DNA of 64,000 nucleotides from an uncultured Holophagaceae bacterium. Lineage in GTDB: Bacteria > Acidobacteriota > Holophagae > Holophagales > Holophagaceae. Positions 47,763 to 56,592 of this stretch are shown here, one piece after another. The notes below the pieces were generated by a model. The model was not told the DNA's origin, did not search any database, and saw nothing but the letters and a program-made list of their open reading frames with translations. The stretch covers positions 186,001 through 250,000 of the forward strand of contig CAIWKE010000028.1 in assembly GCA_903913215.1 (NCBI GenBank). Direction: 5' to 3'. The position numbers and the translations under genes were made by a program. Positions within the stretch are counted from its first letter, which is position 1. Every line of letters starts with the position of its first letter.

Positions 47763-47804
47763 TTAATAAGGCCTGGTGCTGTTTTTGAGAATCCGCTCGA
47801 TTAC
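47763..47804 (-). promoter_or_regulatory. 42-bp ure-type element, copy D (porin promoter)
   Basis: On the minus strand it reads GTAATCGAGCGGAT with all 14 bases kept, 20 bases, then CTTATTAA in place of CGTATTAC (six of eight). The following CTACGGCAGTCAA resembles CTACGGAAGTCAA after copy B. It is 55 bases before the porin start. Confidence 0.65.
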
Positions 47805-47884
47805 CGATTTAATAATTTCTGGAAAACGTATTTTTGGGCATGGCGATAGATGCGCCCTTTACGGTACATGTTGGCATTCCGTGT

Positions 47885-48667
47885 TTAAAAACTCTTGGCG
47901 ATGGTAAGCGTCATGCGACCCTTGCCAATGTTGCGGCCCATGGCGTTATTGTAGCCCTGGTCTTTCGTGTCGGCGTGGGTGGCTGACAGGGCGAGAGTGT
48001 AGCTCTTACGCTCCTTCATAACGCCGACTTTGTAATCTGTGTAATTAAGGGAATCTCTGTTCCCGGTATGACCGCTGCTGAAGGTGGTCTTGCCTCCGTG
48101 AAGCAAGACCGTCCAACCGCTATCACTTAGTGGGATGCCCAGATTGAGATCAAGGTAGCTGGAACACCTGGCATCGGCGATTCCAAAGTTTTCTTCGCTA
48201 AGCACGCGTGAATACTTGAAGCTTAGCCACTTGTAGCTGATCCCCAGATAGCCTTCAGTGGTATCGGGATGGTAATTAGCCAGAGTGTTGTAGTTGCCCG
48301 GATAGAGGTAGCGGTACAACCCAACATCAAGGGTCCAGTCCTTGGCGAAGCCCCACTTGTAGCCTCCAAACAGGTCCACTTCCACGCAGGCGGAGGCCGG
48401 CCCCGCGGAGAATTGATCCGTAATCCAGGAAATGTTGCTGAGTGCGAGGCTTGCGTAAAAGCCCGCGGGATGGACCAGATCCAGTTCGGCCTGGACGGTA
48501 GGTTTGCCGTCGGTCTGGGTGAGCCCGCGGAAGATGTACTGAGACCCGAGGGTGGTGGAACCATTGAAGGTGACATCCCCGAAGTGGGGCGGGGGCGGCG
48601 GGGGGGGTTGAGCACCGAGTGCGCCCCCAAGCCATGCCGAAGCCAGGAGTAGGATCATCGTTCGCAT
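47885..48667 (-). CDS. TorF-family putative outer-membrane protein
   Basis: A 260-residue protein of the Gcw_chp/TorF-like barrel family (TIGR02001 type). A signal peptide MRTMILLLASAWLGGALGA is followed by a proline run and then the family opening FNGSTTLGSQYIFRGLTQTDGKPTVQAELDL. The ending MTLTIAKSF has the terminal Phe of outer-membrane barrels. It lies 33 bases after pyrR on the same strand. Function in this family is unproven; it may be a pore for small solutes. Confidence 0.82.
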   Translation of the reverse strand: MRTMILLLASAWLGGALGAQPPPPPPPHFGDVTFNGSTTLGSQYIFRGLTQTDGKPTVQAELDLVHPAGFYASLALSNISWITDQFSAGPASACVEVDLFGGYKWGFAKDWTLDVGLYRYLYPGNYNTLANYHPDTTEGYLGISYKWLSFKYSRVLSEENFGIADARCSSYLDLNLGIPLSDSGWTVLLHGGKTTFSSGHTGNRDSLNYTDYKVGVMKERKSYTLALSATHADTKDQGYNNAMGRNIGKGRMTLTIAKSF

Positions 48668-48700
48668 GCAATCTCCAGATGGAAACTCACGTGTGGTGCC

Positions 48701-49264
48701 TTAGTGGCTAATTTCCTGTTCACCTTTGGTTCCAAGCAGAACGCAGTCATCACCATCGATCTCCTGGACCCTCACCGAGACCATTTGACCCGCCCCGAGA
48801 TTCAACCGGATGCCATAGAAGTCCGGCTGGATGGGTAGTTCCCGGTCCCCGCGATCTACCAGAGTCGCCAGCCACACCCGACGCGGCCTGCCGTGGTCGA
48901 GGATGGCATCCAGTGCCGCCCGGACGGTACGGCCGGTGTAGATCACGTCATCCACAAGAACCACCGTACGACCTGCCAAGTCAAATGGGATGTCCGTGGA
49001 GCGCAAGATGGGGCTGCCGCTGATCTCGGACAGGTCGTCTCGGTACATTCCGATGTCTAGAATGCCCCTGGGAACCCGCCGCCCTAGGCCGGCCTCCAAC
49101 CTCGCGGTCAGGCGCTCGGCAAGGGGGATGCCGCGGGTATGGATGCCGATGACCACAAGCGACTCCTCCTCCCGCAGGGAAGCCATGATTTCCCAGCATA
49201 TTTTCTGGAGGTTGGCCTCGAGTTGATGGGCGTCGAGAATGTGATCGGAGTTGGAGATTCGCAC
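48701..49264 (-). CDS. pyrR: PyrR, pyrimidine attenuation regulator / uracil phosphoribosyltransferase
   Basis: A 187-residue type I phosphoribosyltransferase. The PRPP loop is VVLVDDVIYTGRTVRAALDAI, and VVIGIHTRGIPLAERL and the LVDRGDRELPIQPDFYG segment are the usual PyrR stretches. PyrR binds pyr mRNA and also converts uracil plus PRPP to UMP. The GTG at 49262-49264 has AGGAG upstream. No other pyr gene is present; its place inside the nitrogen cluster, 39 bases after the psiE-like gene, is unusual. Confidence 0.9.
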   Translation of the reverse strand: MRISNSDHILDAHQLEANLQKICWEIMASLREEESLVVIGIHTRGIPLAERLTARLEAGLGRRVPRGILDIGMYRDDLSEISGSPILRSTDIPFDLAGRTVVLVDDVIYTGRTVRAALDAILDHGRPRRVWLATLVDRGDRELPIQPDFYGIRLNLGAGQMVSVRVQEIDGDDCVLLGTKGEQEISH

Positions 49265-49303
49265 GGGTGCTCCTGTTCGTGGGAATGGAAGGGCCCTTCC
49301 GGG

Positions 49304-49828
49304 CTAGAGAACCGGGGGCGTTTCCCTCGTCCTGCGGAAGGTGCCCCGCCGCACGCCTGAGCACGGAATGATAGGGGTCGCTGTCTGGGCGCGTTTGACA
49401 AAGAAATAGCTCACGGCCAGAGCCAGTACGAGACTTGAGAATCCGAAAAGGACCATCGGATTGATGGAATACAGATCTATTTCGAGAACGTGCCGCCCCA
49501 TGGCGATCAAGCCCAGTAGCAGAATCACCTCGACTCGCACATTGTGCTCCCGGAAGTAGATCTTGACGGTCTCGAGCAGCTCCAGCCCGAGCAGGACCAG
49601 AAGGATCCCGGCGAATGAATGCAGGGAGGCCTTCTGGAGCTCTGAAAAGTCGCCAATGTGGGCAGCGAATTTCCACACTCGAGTCAAAAAGATGTAGCCC
49701 ACCACGGCCAACATCACCATCACCAGGAGCGCCATCAGGAGGCAGAGCGCCGCGACCACAAACCCTTCAAATTTTTCGAGGGGTTTGTGCCACTTGGGCA
49801 TGTTTTTCAAGATGGCTCTGGCCGACAT
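49304..49828 (-). CDS. PsiE-like membrane protein
   Basis: A 174-residue protein with four membrane helices (about 23-47, 72-92, 99-117, 125-144) and the string GLELLETVKIYFREHNVRVEVILLLGLIAMGRHVL typical of the phosphate-starvation-inducible PsiE family. The role of the family is unknown. Residues 150-174 form a polar, Arg-rich cytoplasmic tail. It lies between the TonB receptor and pyrR on the same strand. Confidence 0.8.
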   Translation of the reverse strand: MSARAILKNMPKWHKPLEKFEGFVVAALCLLMALLVMVMLAVVGYIFLTRVWKFAAHIGDFSELQKASLHSFAGILLVLLGLELLETVKIYFREHNVRVEVILLLGLIAMGRHVLEIDLYSINPMVLFGFSSLVLALAVSYFFVKRAQTATPIIPCSGVRRGTFRRTRETPPVL

Positions 49829-49904
49829 GGGCTGTCACTCCGGATAGGGGTAATGCTGGTTCAATCTATTGGTTGAAGGGGGTCATCATCTGGTTCAAGG
49901 AAGG

Positions 49905-52316
49905 TCAAAATCGAAAAGTGGACGTGAACCGGATGGACAGGGGGTCACTGGGATGCACCATACGGTCCACCACTCCTTCCGCGGTCTCCCCACGGAGGCG
50001 GGAGGCATACATGTATTCGATGTCATTGACTTTGGCATTCAACAGATTCATCACCTCCAGGCTGAGTGCGATCCTCTTGGTCAACTCCCACCCCAGGCGG
50101 ACCTGGGCCAAGATCGATGCGTGGGACCGCGCTGAATCATCTGCGAGCAGGGGCCGGGGGCCGAAATACCGGAGCCGTATATTCACTGAATAGCCCGAGC
50201 CGTTCTTCGCCGACACCCCAAGACTTCCCGTGCCTTCGATGGCCTCGGGGATGTGGTTGCCCTCAGGATTCTCATCCCGAAAGCGGGCCCTGCTGTAGGC
50301 GCAGTCGAGGTCGATGTTCAGCCCCGGGACTGGGCTGAGGTCGTTGGACCACTCCACGCCGATACGGCGGCTGGGCCGCGAAGGTTCCGTCGTCCCAGTA
50401 TCCGCGCTGAAGACCAGCTCCGAGTCCATATCCAGGCGGACCAGGCTCAGGCTGGTCTGCCAGGTATCCAACGGTTTACATCGAAAGCCCAGCTCCAAAG
50501 CCCGGGACCTGACAAGGGGTGTCGCCACCTGGAGCTGGGCACCGGAAAGGTTCTCCCGCTGGACGATCCCCCGGGCATCGTTGCTATGGAAGCCATCGGC
50601 TCGCGTGAGATAGAACTCAGTCGATCCCCAGGGTCCAAAGACGAAGGTTACCTTCGGGCTGAGGAGGCTGGCGCTCTTGCACCCCTGTAGCATTTTGGAG
50701 TCGATGCCCGTGGGCAGTGGTGCTCGATTGGCGACCTGAAATAAATAGTGGTCCTCCCTCAGTCCGAGGACGGCCCTAATGGGCCAGGGGAAGCGCACTG
50801 TGGATTGGGCATAGGCGGAAACCTGAACCTGGTCGATCCCGTCATCAGCCTGCGCCGGTGCCCAGCGCTGCTTGGCCTGGGTGGGGAAGAGGCCAACCTG
50901 GGAAATGGCATCTCGCCGCCCCTGGATACCGGCGAGGTTATCCAGCTCAGAGCCAGCCACCTCCTGGTTCCAAAGCTCGCTGAGATGGAAGCCGTAACTC
51001 CAGCGTCGATCCACCTGCTCGACCTGATCTCCATGGGCGGGTGAATTCAGGAAAAATGTGAAGTCATTCCACAGATTCACTTCGTATTTGGAAATATAGG
51101 CCTCGAAGCGGGTCTGCTGCCCCTCGGTGGTGTGCCTCCAATCCAGGGTGAGAGCTTCCCGGTTCGTCTGCCCCCCATCACTGGCGTCCAGGGTGCCGAA
51201 GCGGCTGATGATTCGCCTGTCGATGGCCCGCTGAGGCACCTGGTGGTTGGAGTTCCAGGAACCGCCGTAGCCGAACCCCGAAACCGCGAACCCATTTTCA
51301 GGTCCACCCTGGCTGTAGCGCAGGAAGACATTCAGGCGCCGGTAGTCATCCGGGCGATCCCAGGGACCATCGTTGTGATAGTCCTCCAGGGCATACAGGA
51401 AGTGCCCGCTCCCGACCTCGGTGGACGCCGCGTACAGCATCCGTCGGTAGCCCATCCCCCCCAATTCGAGGCTGAGATTCCCCCTATCCAGGGTGTTAAC
51501 GTAGTTGACGTTCGCCGCGGCGGCGTTAGAGAAGTCGCCCTGCTCGGCGAGGTAGGAACCCTTCCAGTACTGGATGGCACTCACCAGTTCCGGAATCAGG
51601 AAGTTCAGGTCCAGGTAGCCCTGGCCGTGGGCATGGGTGGGAAGATTGACGGGCAATCCAGCTACGGTCGTGGCGAAATCGGTCCCGTGATCCAGGCTGA
51701 AGCCGCGGCAGAAATACTGGTTGGCCTTACCGCCCCCGGAGTGCTGGGTCACGATCACGCCCGGGACAGTCTCCAGCAGTTCTCCCGGACGGAGGATCGG
51801 CCTTCCCGTCAAGCGAGCCTCGGTGACAACCCCTTGGCTGGCGCTGGACGCCACGCCCGCCAGATCCACGGCGGTGGAATCCAGATCCCTGAAATTCAGG
51901 AAGCCCGATCCTTGAGAAACGACCTCCACGGAGGCGCCGGGGAGGGCTGCGAGCACCAGAGTCCATTGCTGGTGGAGATCCTGAGGTTCTACCCGCAGAG
52001 ATCGCCAGCCTTCCTGGTAACCATTCTTGGAATAACGGACCCGGTAAAGCCCAACCGCCAATCCTTGGAGCCGGAAGACACCGCTCCCGTCCGTGACGGT
52101 CGTCTTCCCCAGCCCTTCGCCCTGTCCGTGTGTTTCCACCGTGACGCCAGTGAGCTTGGTACCCCGGGCATCCAGAACTCGTCCCTCTACGCCCCCTCCT
52201 GTGGAAAGGTCGAGAAGGCCAGGCCCAGGGCCGGGGGCCGTTGCCCGAACCTGCATGGCAGATCCGACCAACAGGGCCACCAGTCCCAGGCTTGGAATAG
52301 AGCTAGATCGCATCAT
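49905..52316 (-). CDS. TonB-dependent outer-membrane receptor
   Basis: An 803-residue receptor. A signal peptide (IPSLGLVALLVGSAMQVRA) leads to a carboxypeptidase-regulatory-like domain (VEGRVLDARGTKLTGVTVETHGQG), then the plug (PGELLETVPGVIVTQHSGGGKANQYFCRGFSLDHGTDFATTVAGLPVNLPTHAHGQGYLDLNFLIPE) and a 22-strand-type barrel ending STFRF. The His-containing plug string could help metal binding, but that is speculative. Either ATG (52314-52316 or 52311-52313) lies inside the 3' end of amt, so it is translationally coupled. Its location beside nickel ECF genes suggests nickel-chelate uptake, which is inference. Confidence 0.85.
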   Translation of the reverse strand: MMRSSSIPSLGLVALLVGSAMQVRATAPGPGPGLLDLSTGGGVEGRVLDARGTKLTGVTVETHGQGEGLGKTTVTDGSGVFRLQGLAVGLYRVRYSKNGYQEGWRSLRVEPQDLHQQWTLVLAALPGASVEVVSQGSGFLNFRDLDSTAVDLAGVASSASQGVVTEARLTGRPILRPGELLETVPGVIVTQHSGGGKANQYFCRGFSLDHGTDFATTVAGLPVNLPTHAHGQGYLDLNFLIPELVSAIQYWKGSYLAEQGDFSNAAAANVNYVNTLDRGNLSLELGGMGYRRMLYAASTEVGSGHFLYALEDYHNDGPWDRPDDYRRLNVFLRYSQGGPENGFAVSGFGYGGSWNSNHQVPQRAIDRRIISRFGTLDASDGGQTNREALTLDWRHTTEGQQTRFEAYISKYEVNLWNDFTFFLNSPAHGDQVEQVDRRWSYGFHLSELWNQEVAGSELDNLAGIQGRRDAISQVGLFPTQAKQRWAPAQADDGIDQVQVSAYAQSTVRFPWPIRAVLGLREDHYLFQVANRAPLPTGIDSKMLQGCKSASLLSPKVTFVFGPWGSTEFYLTRADGFHSNDARGIVQRENLSGAQLQVATPLVRSRALELGFRCKPLDTWQTSLSLVRLDMDSELVFSADTGTTEPSRPSRRIGVEWSNDLSPVPGLNIDLDCAYSRARFRDENPEGNHIPEAIEGTGSLGVSAKNGSGYSVNIRLRYFGPRPLLADDSARSHASILAQVRLGWELTKRIALSLEVMNLLNAKVNDIEYMYASRLRGETAEGVVDRMVHPSDPLSIRFTSTFRF

Positions 52317-53565
52317 GGACGTGGGTATCGTCCGAGTAGGCCGTTTCGCCGTGCAGACCCAAGTCCAGTCCCTTCGCCTGCACCTTGTCATCAACAATGA
52401 CTGGGGTGACGCGATCGATGAGCCAGAGCATGCCGTAGGTGAACACGAAGGCCCAAACTGTAGAGATAGCGACTGCGGCGCACTGCTTACCGAAGAAGGA
52501 GAACCCACCTCCGGTCAGCAACCCGTTGGTGACGATGTTCGGGTTCCAGGCCTTGTTCGCGAACAAGCCTAGGAAGATGATACCGATCATGCCGCCGACG
52601 CCATGGACACCCCAGACATCGAGGGCGTCGTCCCAGCCGAGCTTGTTCTTGAGCGCCACCGCGTAGTAGCACACGATGCCTGCCATGATGCCGATCAAGG
52701 CCGCAATGGCCGGAGAGACATAGCCCGCAGCAGGCGTGATGGTCGCCAGACCGGCCACAGCGCCAGTAAGCAGGCCTACGAACTTGGGTTGCTTCTCGTT
52801 CATCCATTCGATGACCAACCAGGTAACAGCCGCAAAGGAAGCCGAAACATCCGTGTTGATAAAGGCGGAAGTCGTGACGGAATCCACCTGGAATTCGCTA
52901 CCGGCATTGAAGCCATACCAGCCAAACCACAGGAGGCCAGTGCCCAGGGCCACCAGGGGAATGCTGTGAGGCGTGTGATCGATGATCTTCCGCTTGCCGA
53001 CGTAGAGAATGGAGGCCAGGGCCGCGATTCCCGCAGTGTTGTGCACCACGATCCCGCCCGCATAATCCAGCACGCCCCACTGGGCCAGGATTCCATCAGG
53101 ATGCCAAACCATGTGGCAGAAGGGGAAGTAGACGCAGATCAGCCAGAACGTGAGGAACCACATGTAGGCTTTGAAGGTGATCCGATTGGCGAAGGCACCG
53201 GTGATGAGCGCCGGAGTGATGATCGCGAACATCATCTGGTAGGCGACATGCACAAAGGTCGGGATGCCCAGGGTGACATTGCCTTGATAAAGGCTCTGGA
53301 GGTCGATTCCCCGGAGGAGTGCGTGCGTAAAAGGGTTGCCGATGATCCCGTGAACGGAGGGGCCGAAACACATGGAATAGCCGAACAGGAACCACAGGAC
53401 AGTGGTCCAACCCATGGACACGAAACTCTGGATCATGACACCCAGGACATTCTTGCGGTGCATCAAGCCGCCATAGAAGAAGGCCAGTCCGGGGGTCATG
53501 AGCATGACCAGGCTGGCGCATAGGATCATGAATCCTGTGTTGCCGGTATTAATCTGAGGTAGCAC
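52303..53565 (-). CDS. amt: Ammonium transporter
   Basis: A 420-residue Amt/Rh channel with eleven membrane helices. The pore twin histidines lie in GIVVHNTAGIAALAS and in VWGVHGVGGMIG, and the NH4-recruiting aromatic/acidic region CHMVWHPDGILAQWGVLDYAGG is present. It returns or admits ammonium at the inner membrane. GTG 53563-53565 follows AAGGAG at good spacing. No GlnK gene is adjacent, which is unusual for amt. It lies 51 bases after the CbiQ-like gene and overlaps the TonB receptor start by 14 bases. Confidence 0.93.
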   Translation of the reverse strand: MLPQINTGNTGFMILCASLVMLMTPGLAFFYGGLMHRKNVLGVMIQSFVSMGWTTVLWFLFGYSMCFGPSVHGIIGNPFTHALLRGIDLQSLYQGNVTLGIPTFVHVAYQMMFAIITPALITGAFANRITFKAYMWFLTFWLICVYFPFCHMVWHPDGILAQWGVLDYAGGIVVHNTAGIAALASILYVGKRKIIDHTPHSIPLVALGTGLLWFGWYGFNAGSEFQVDSVTTSAFINTDVSASFAAVTWLVIEWMNEKQPKFVGLLTGAVAGLATITPAAGYVSPAIAALIGIMAGIVCYYAVALKNKLGWDDALDVWGVHGVGGMIGIIFLGLFANKAWNPNIVTNGLLTGGGFSFFGKQCAAVAISTVWAFVFTYGMLWLIDRVTPVIVDDKVQAKGLDLGLHGETAYSDDTHVHDAI

Positions 53566-53616
53566 TTGGAACTCCTTGTCTAAGTGGTTGAGTGGGGGGA
53601 GGCTAGGCCTGAGCGA

Positions 53617-54420
53617 TTACACCCGGAGGAACAGGAAAGCCATGGCCAGGAGGGACACTGCGGTTCCAAGGGAGAACTCCCTGAGGCCCAGGCGTAGCTT
53701 CGAACTGACCCGGTACTCGCCGGTGAAGCAGCGGCACTCCATGGCCGCGTACATTTCCTCGGCCATCTCCTTGGACTTGAGGAAAAGGCTTCCCGCAATT
53801 CCGGACAGGGATGCTGCCTTGGCGGCATTGCTCCCCACCGACCTGAGCCTGAGCGCGTAGAGCATGGCCAGGGCAAATTCGCCCAGGAGGGTGATGTAGC
53901 TGAGGGTGATGTCCAGGACGAGAAGGCAGAGGTCGGGGATCCCCAGGCGCTTGAAAGCCCCTGTCAGTGAGGCCCATTCGGATGTTTCCGCAATAAGCTT
54001 CACGGTGGCCGCGGAGATCAGCACCTTGCCGGTGATCATGACCATGGAAGAGGCATGCCCGAACAGGACCGAAGGCAGCAGCGTCAACATGGTGAAGCCC
54101 CCCGCCACCAAGCTGGTCCGCATTACAGCCACGATTCGTTCCCCTCGTTGACCGGCCAGCAGGACCAACAGGCCCACGGCCGTCAAGGTCATGAACAGGC
54201 CGCTCCGGGTGAGCGAAAGCAGGAGGATCACGATGAAACCCGCGACGATTTTGACCACGGGATCCACCCGGACCCCAGGTTCCACGGCCCCATCCCGAGG
54301 ACGGGCCATTGTAAGGACACCTAGAAAGGAGAGGATGCTGCGGTCGATGAAAGCCTCACGCTCAGCCCTAGGGGCATAATCTTCATGGACCTGGAGCCAG
54401 TCCGGCAGAAGCGTCGTCAC
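53617..54420 (-). CDS. ECF transporter T component (CbiQ/NikQ-like)
   Basis: A 267-residue integral membrane energy-coupling factor. About five to six membrane helices span residues 45-170 and 235-265. The cytoplasmic coupling region contains AEEMYAAMECRCFTGEYR, corresponding to the A-R-G motifs that contact the ATPases. It overlaps the CbiM-like gene by four bases (GTGA). In this context the substrate is probably nickel for urease rather than cobalt. Confidence 0.82.
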   Translation of the reverse strand: MTTLLPDWLQVHEDYAPRAEREAFIDRSILSFLGVLTMARPRDGAVEPGVRVDPVVKIVAGFIVILLLSLTRSGLFMTLTAVGLLVLLAGQRGERIVAVMRTSLVAGGFTMLTLLPSVLFGHASSMVMITGKVLISAATVKLIAETSEWASLTGAFKRLGIPDLCLLVLDITLSYITLLGEFALAMLYALRLRSVGSNAAKAASLSGIAGSLFLKSKEMAEEMYAAMECRCFTGEYRVSSKLRLGLREFSLGTAVSLLAMAFLFLRV

Positions 54421-55412
54421 GTCTTCACCGCGCCGCGTCTCCGCATCAGGCCCAGCAGCTTGAAGACCACGATGAGGCAGGCTCCACCAGCAACCGCTGA
54501 GAGCACATAACTGAGGAAGGGGGGAATGCCTGCTACAGCATAGTCCGGGAAGGCGACATTCATGTGGAAACCATGCACCATACGTGACGGCATCGTGGCC
54601 AACCCCTGACCGCCGACTGCCATCACCTTGAGTTGCTCAATGCGCCACTCGCCCCAGGCCGTCCCAGAGGACAGGAGGCCCAGCGGCGAAAGACACGCCA
54701 TGCCCACGAGTAGGCCATACACGAGGTGAATCCGTTTCTCCGGGCCCTCGTAGATGGTGCTTGGGGAGACTCTGCTGATGAACCCGAAGACGCCCACGGT
54801 AAAGAAGGCCTCTACGAAGCCGGCGATGGTCAAGTGCGGGATCAGCATTGCCGGGACCGAAACCGAAAGTGGATAGGGGCAGTAAAGTGGTAGGCCCACT
54901 GCATCCTTCGCCAGGACGGGTTGGAGGCCGAACTCGATGGCCACACAGAGGGCGGCTGCGACGAGAGCCAGATACGAGGCCGCACCGAGGCAGAACATCT
55001 GGGCCCGGGCCCCGCTGACCCTACTGCGGAAGAACGTGTAGATGAAGTAGCCCAGGAAGGGGATGACAAAGGCCATGTTGAAGCAGTTGGCACCGTAGGC
55101 CAGAATTCCGCCGTCCCCGAAGAGAAGGGCCTGGATCAGCACCGCGACACTCACCGCGAGACAGGCCGCCCAAGGCCCCAGGAGGACCGCAATTAGCGTT
55201 CCGCCAATGGCGTGGGCCGTGGTTCCGCCTGGAACCGGAATATTGAACATCATGATCAGGAAGGTGAAGGCCGCCCCGATGCCCAGGAGGGGAATCTTGG
55301 AGTTGGGGAGTTCACGCTGCACCTTCCGGACCGATACAGTCCAGATCGGAACCATGGCGGCCGTCATCACAGCGCAGGTGGCGGGACTCAGGTAGTTGTC
55401 CAGGATGTGCAT
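54417..55412 (-). CDS. ECF substrate-binding component (CbiM/NikM with NikN-like tail)
   Basis: A 331-residue membrane protein. It begins MHILDNYLSPATC, the family N-terminus (usually MHIPDGFLS) where Met1 and His2 bind the metal; Pro4 and Gly6 are replaced. The body has PVPGGTTAHAIGGTLIAVLLGPWAA and LLFGDGGILAYGANCFNMAFVIPFLGY, typical of CbiM/NikM. Residues about 225-331 look like a fused NikN-type part with two more helices (VYGLLVGMACLSPLG, LSYVLSAVAGGACLIVVFKLL). Nickel is the likely substrate because of the urease genes. Confidence 0.83.
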   Translation of the reverse strand: MHILDNYLSPATCAVMTAAMVPIWTVSVRKVQRELPNSKIPLLGIGAAFTFLIMMFNIPVPGGTTAHAIGGTLIAVLLGPWAACLAVSVAVLIQALLFGDGGILAYGANCFNMAFVIPFLGYFIYTFFRSRVSGARAQMFCLGAASYLALVAAALCVAIEFGLQPVLAKDAVGLPLYCPYPLSVSVPAMLIPHLTIAGFVEAFFTVGVFGFISRVSPSTIYEGPEKRIHLVYGLLVGMACLSPLGLLSSGTAWGEWRIEQLKVMAVGGQGLATMPSRMVHGFHMNVAFPDYAVAGIPPFLSYVLSAVAGGACLIVVFKLLGLMRRRGAVKT

Positions 55413-55440
55413 CAGCTACCTTTCGTGGAGGCCGGAGAAA

Positions 55441-55472
55441 GGCTGCGCGGAGGGGAAGTCCCCCGCGCAGCC
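55441..55472 (-). terminator. Hairpin after the urea channel gene
   Basis: GGCTGCGCG with GGGG and the complementary CCCC with CGCGCAGCC form a stem with a small bulge and AAGT loop, between the channel stop and cbiM. On the minus strand TTTCTCC follows. A partial terminator or processing site. Confidence 0.55.
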
Positions 55473-55485
55473 ATCCCTTCAAGAG

Positions 55486-56475
55486 TTAGTTGGTCTTAGA
55501 ATCAAAGTTGCGCTGAGCCAACAGGAACAGCCAGGCGGTGAGGACGAAGGGGAAGGTGAAGGTAGGAACACCGAGGGTGCCCAGGGTGACGTTCATCGCC
55601 GCCTGAACCACCACGGTGACGACCGTAGCGAAGCCAGCGTAGATTAGCGTCTTGGTGCCGACGTTCATGAACACGCAACCGACGCCCACAGCCGTAAGCA
55701 CGGCGCTGAAGCCCCAGAGGCCATCCTTGATCGCACCCGTGTCTGCGCCGAACAGCATGGCACAGAGCACGGCGATGAGCGCACCGCCAAAGGCCAGGCC
55801 TGCAGCCCAACGGGACTCGACCACCAGGGCGACCAGGAAGATGAAGCCTGCCATCGGGCTATTGACGAAGAAGACCTGCGCCACGCTCACGAGGGAGGCC
55901 CGGACCACTTCGACAGGACCCATGGCGGCATGCGCAACCACAGGGGCGTGAGACAGAGCCGCGTGGCCCAAGCCGGTGATCGGCAGGGTGGGGAACGCAT
56001 AGGCAGCCAGCATCACGAGCCAGGTCGTCAGCACGAAGGGGAAGGTTAAGGCCGGGGTCTTCCAGGTCGAGAAAACATTGGCTACGGCCAACATGACAAC
56101 AGTGGAGGCGGCGGCTCCGACAACCAGGAACCCCCACATCATGGGCGTGGCCGCCAGGAAGGTGGGAATTCCGCAGCCCACCAGCATGCCGTTATATCCG
56201 TAGAGGCCCATCTTGCGCTTATCGAGGTCCACGCCGAGCGCATAAGCAGTCGCGGTGGACACGAAGGTGGCGATGAGGGAGCCCCAGGCTACTGCGGGGG
56301 AAGAGCCCGAGGCATAGGCGCCCCAGAACATGGCCACGAAGTTGAGCAATCCGGTCAGCGGATTGTCCATGAAGATGACCTGGCCGCAGCCGCGTAGAGT
56401 GGTGTCGATGTAGTCGAGAAAGCCGGAGTTCTCGGTGGCTCGCGTCCAGGGATTGGTTGAAACGGTGGCACTCAT
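55486..56475 (-). CDS. Urea channel of the UT family
   Basis: A 329-residue urea transporter. Two homologous halves, each of about five helices, contain the family strings DNPLTGLLNFVAMFWGAY / NSPMAGFIFLVALVVES and LYGYNGMLVGCGIPTF / LWGFSAVLTAVGVG. The size and repeats fit bacterial UT channels such as that of Desulfovibrio vulgaris. AGGAG is placed seven bases before ATG 56473-56475; an upstream ATG would add 23 unrelated residues. It lies 117 bases downstream of ureD. Confidence 0.9.
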   Translation of the reverse strand: MSATVSTNPWTRATENSGFLDYIDTTLRGCGQVIFMDNPLTGLLNFVAMFWGAYASGSSPAVAWGSLIATFVSTATAYALGVDLDKRKMGLYGYNGMLVGCGIPTFLAATPMMWGFLVVGAAASTVVMLAVANVFSTWKTPALTFPFVLTTWLVMLAAYAFPTLPITGLGHAALSHAPVVAHAAMGPVEVVRASLVSVAQVFFVNSPMAGFIFLVALVVESRWAAGLAFGGALIAVLCAMLFGADTGAIKDGLWGFSAVLTAVGVGCVFMNVGTKTLIYAGFATVVTVVVQAAMNVTLGTLGVPTFTFPFVLTAWLFLLAQRNFDSKTN

Positions 56476-56592
56476 CGGTGCACTCCTATGGTGAAGGGGT
56501 TGGTTTTGGGTCGCTGAGAACAACCAGCGTTTCTCGGAAGGCATGGCACCCGGATGGTCTTCGACCCTGGGGCACCTCGTGGAAAGATCGAC

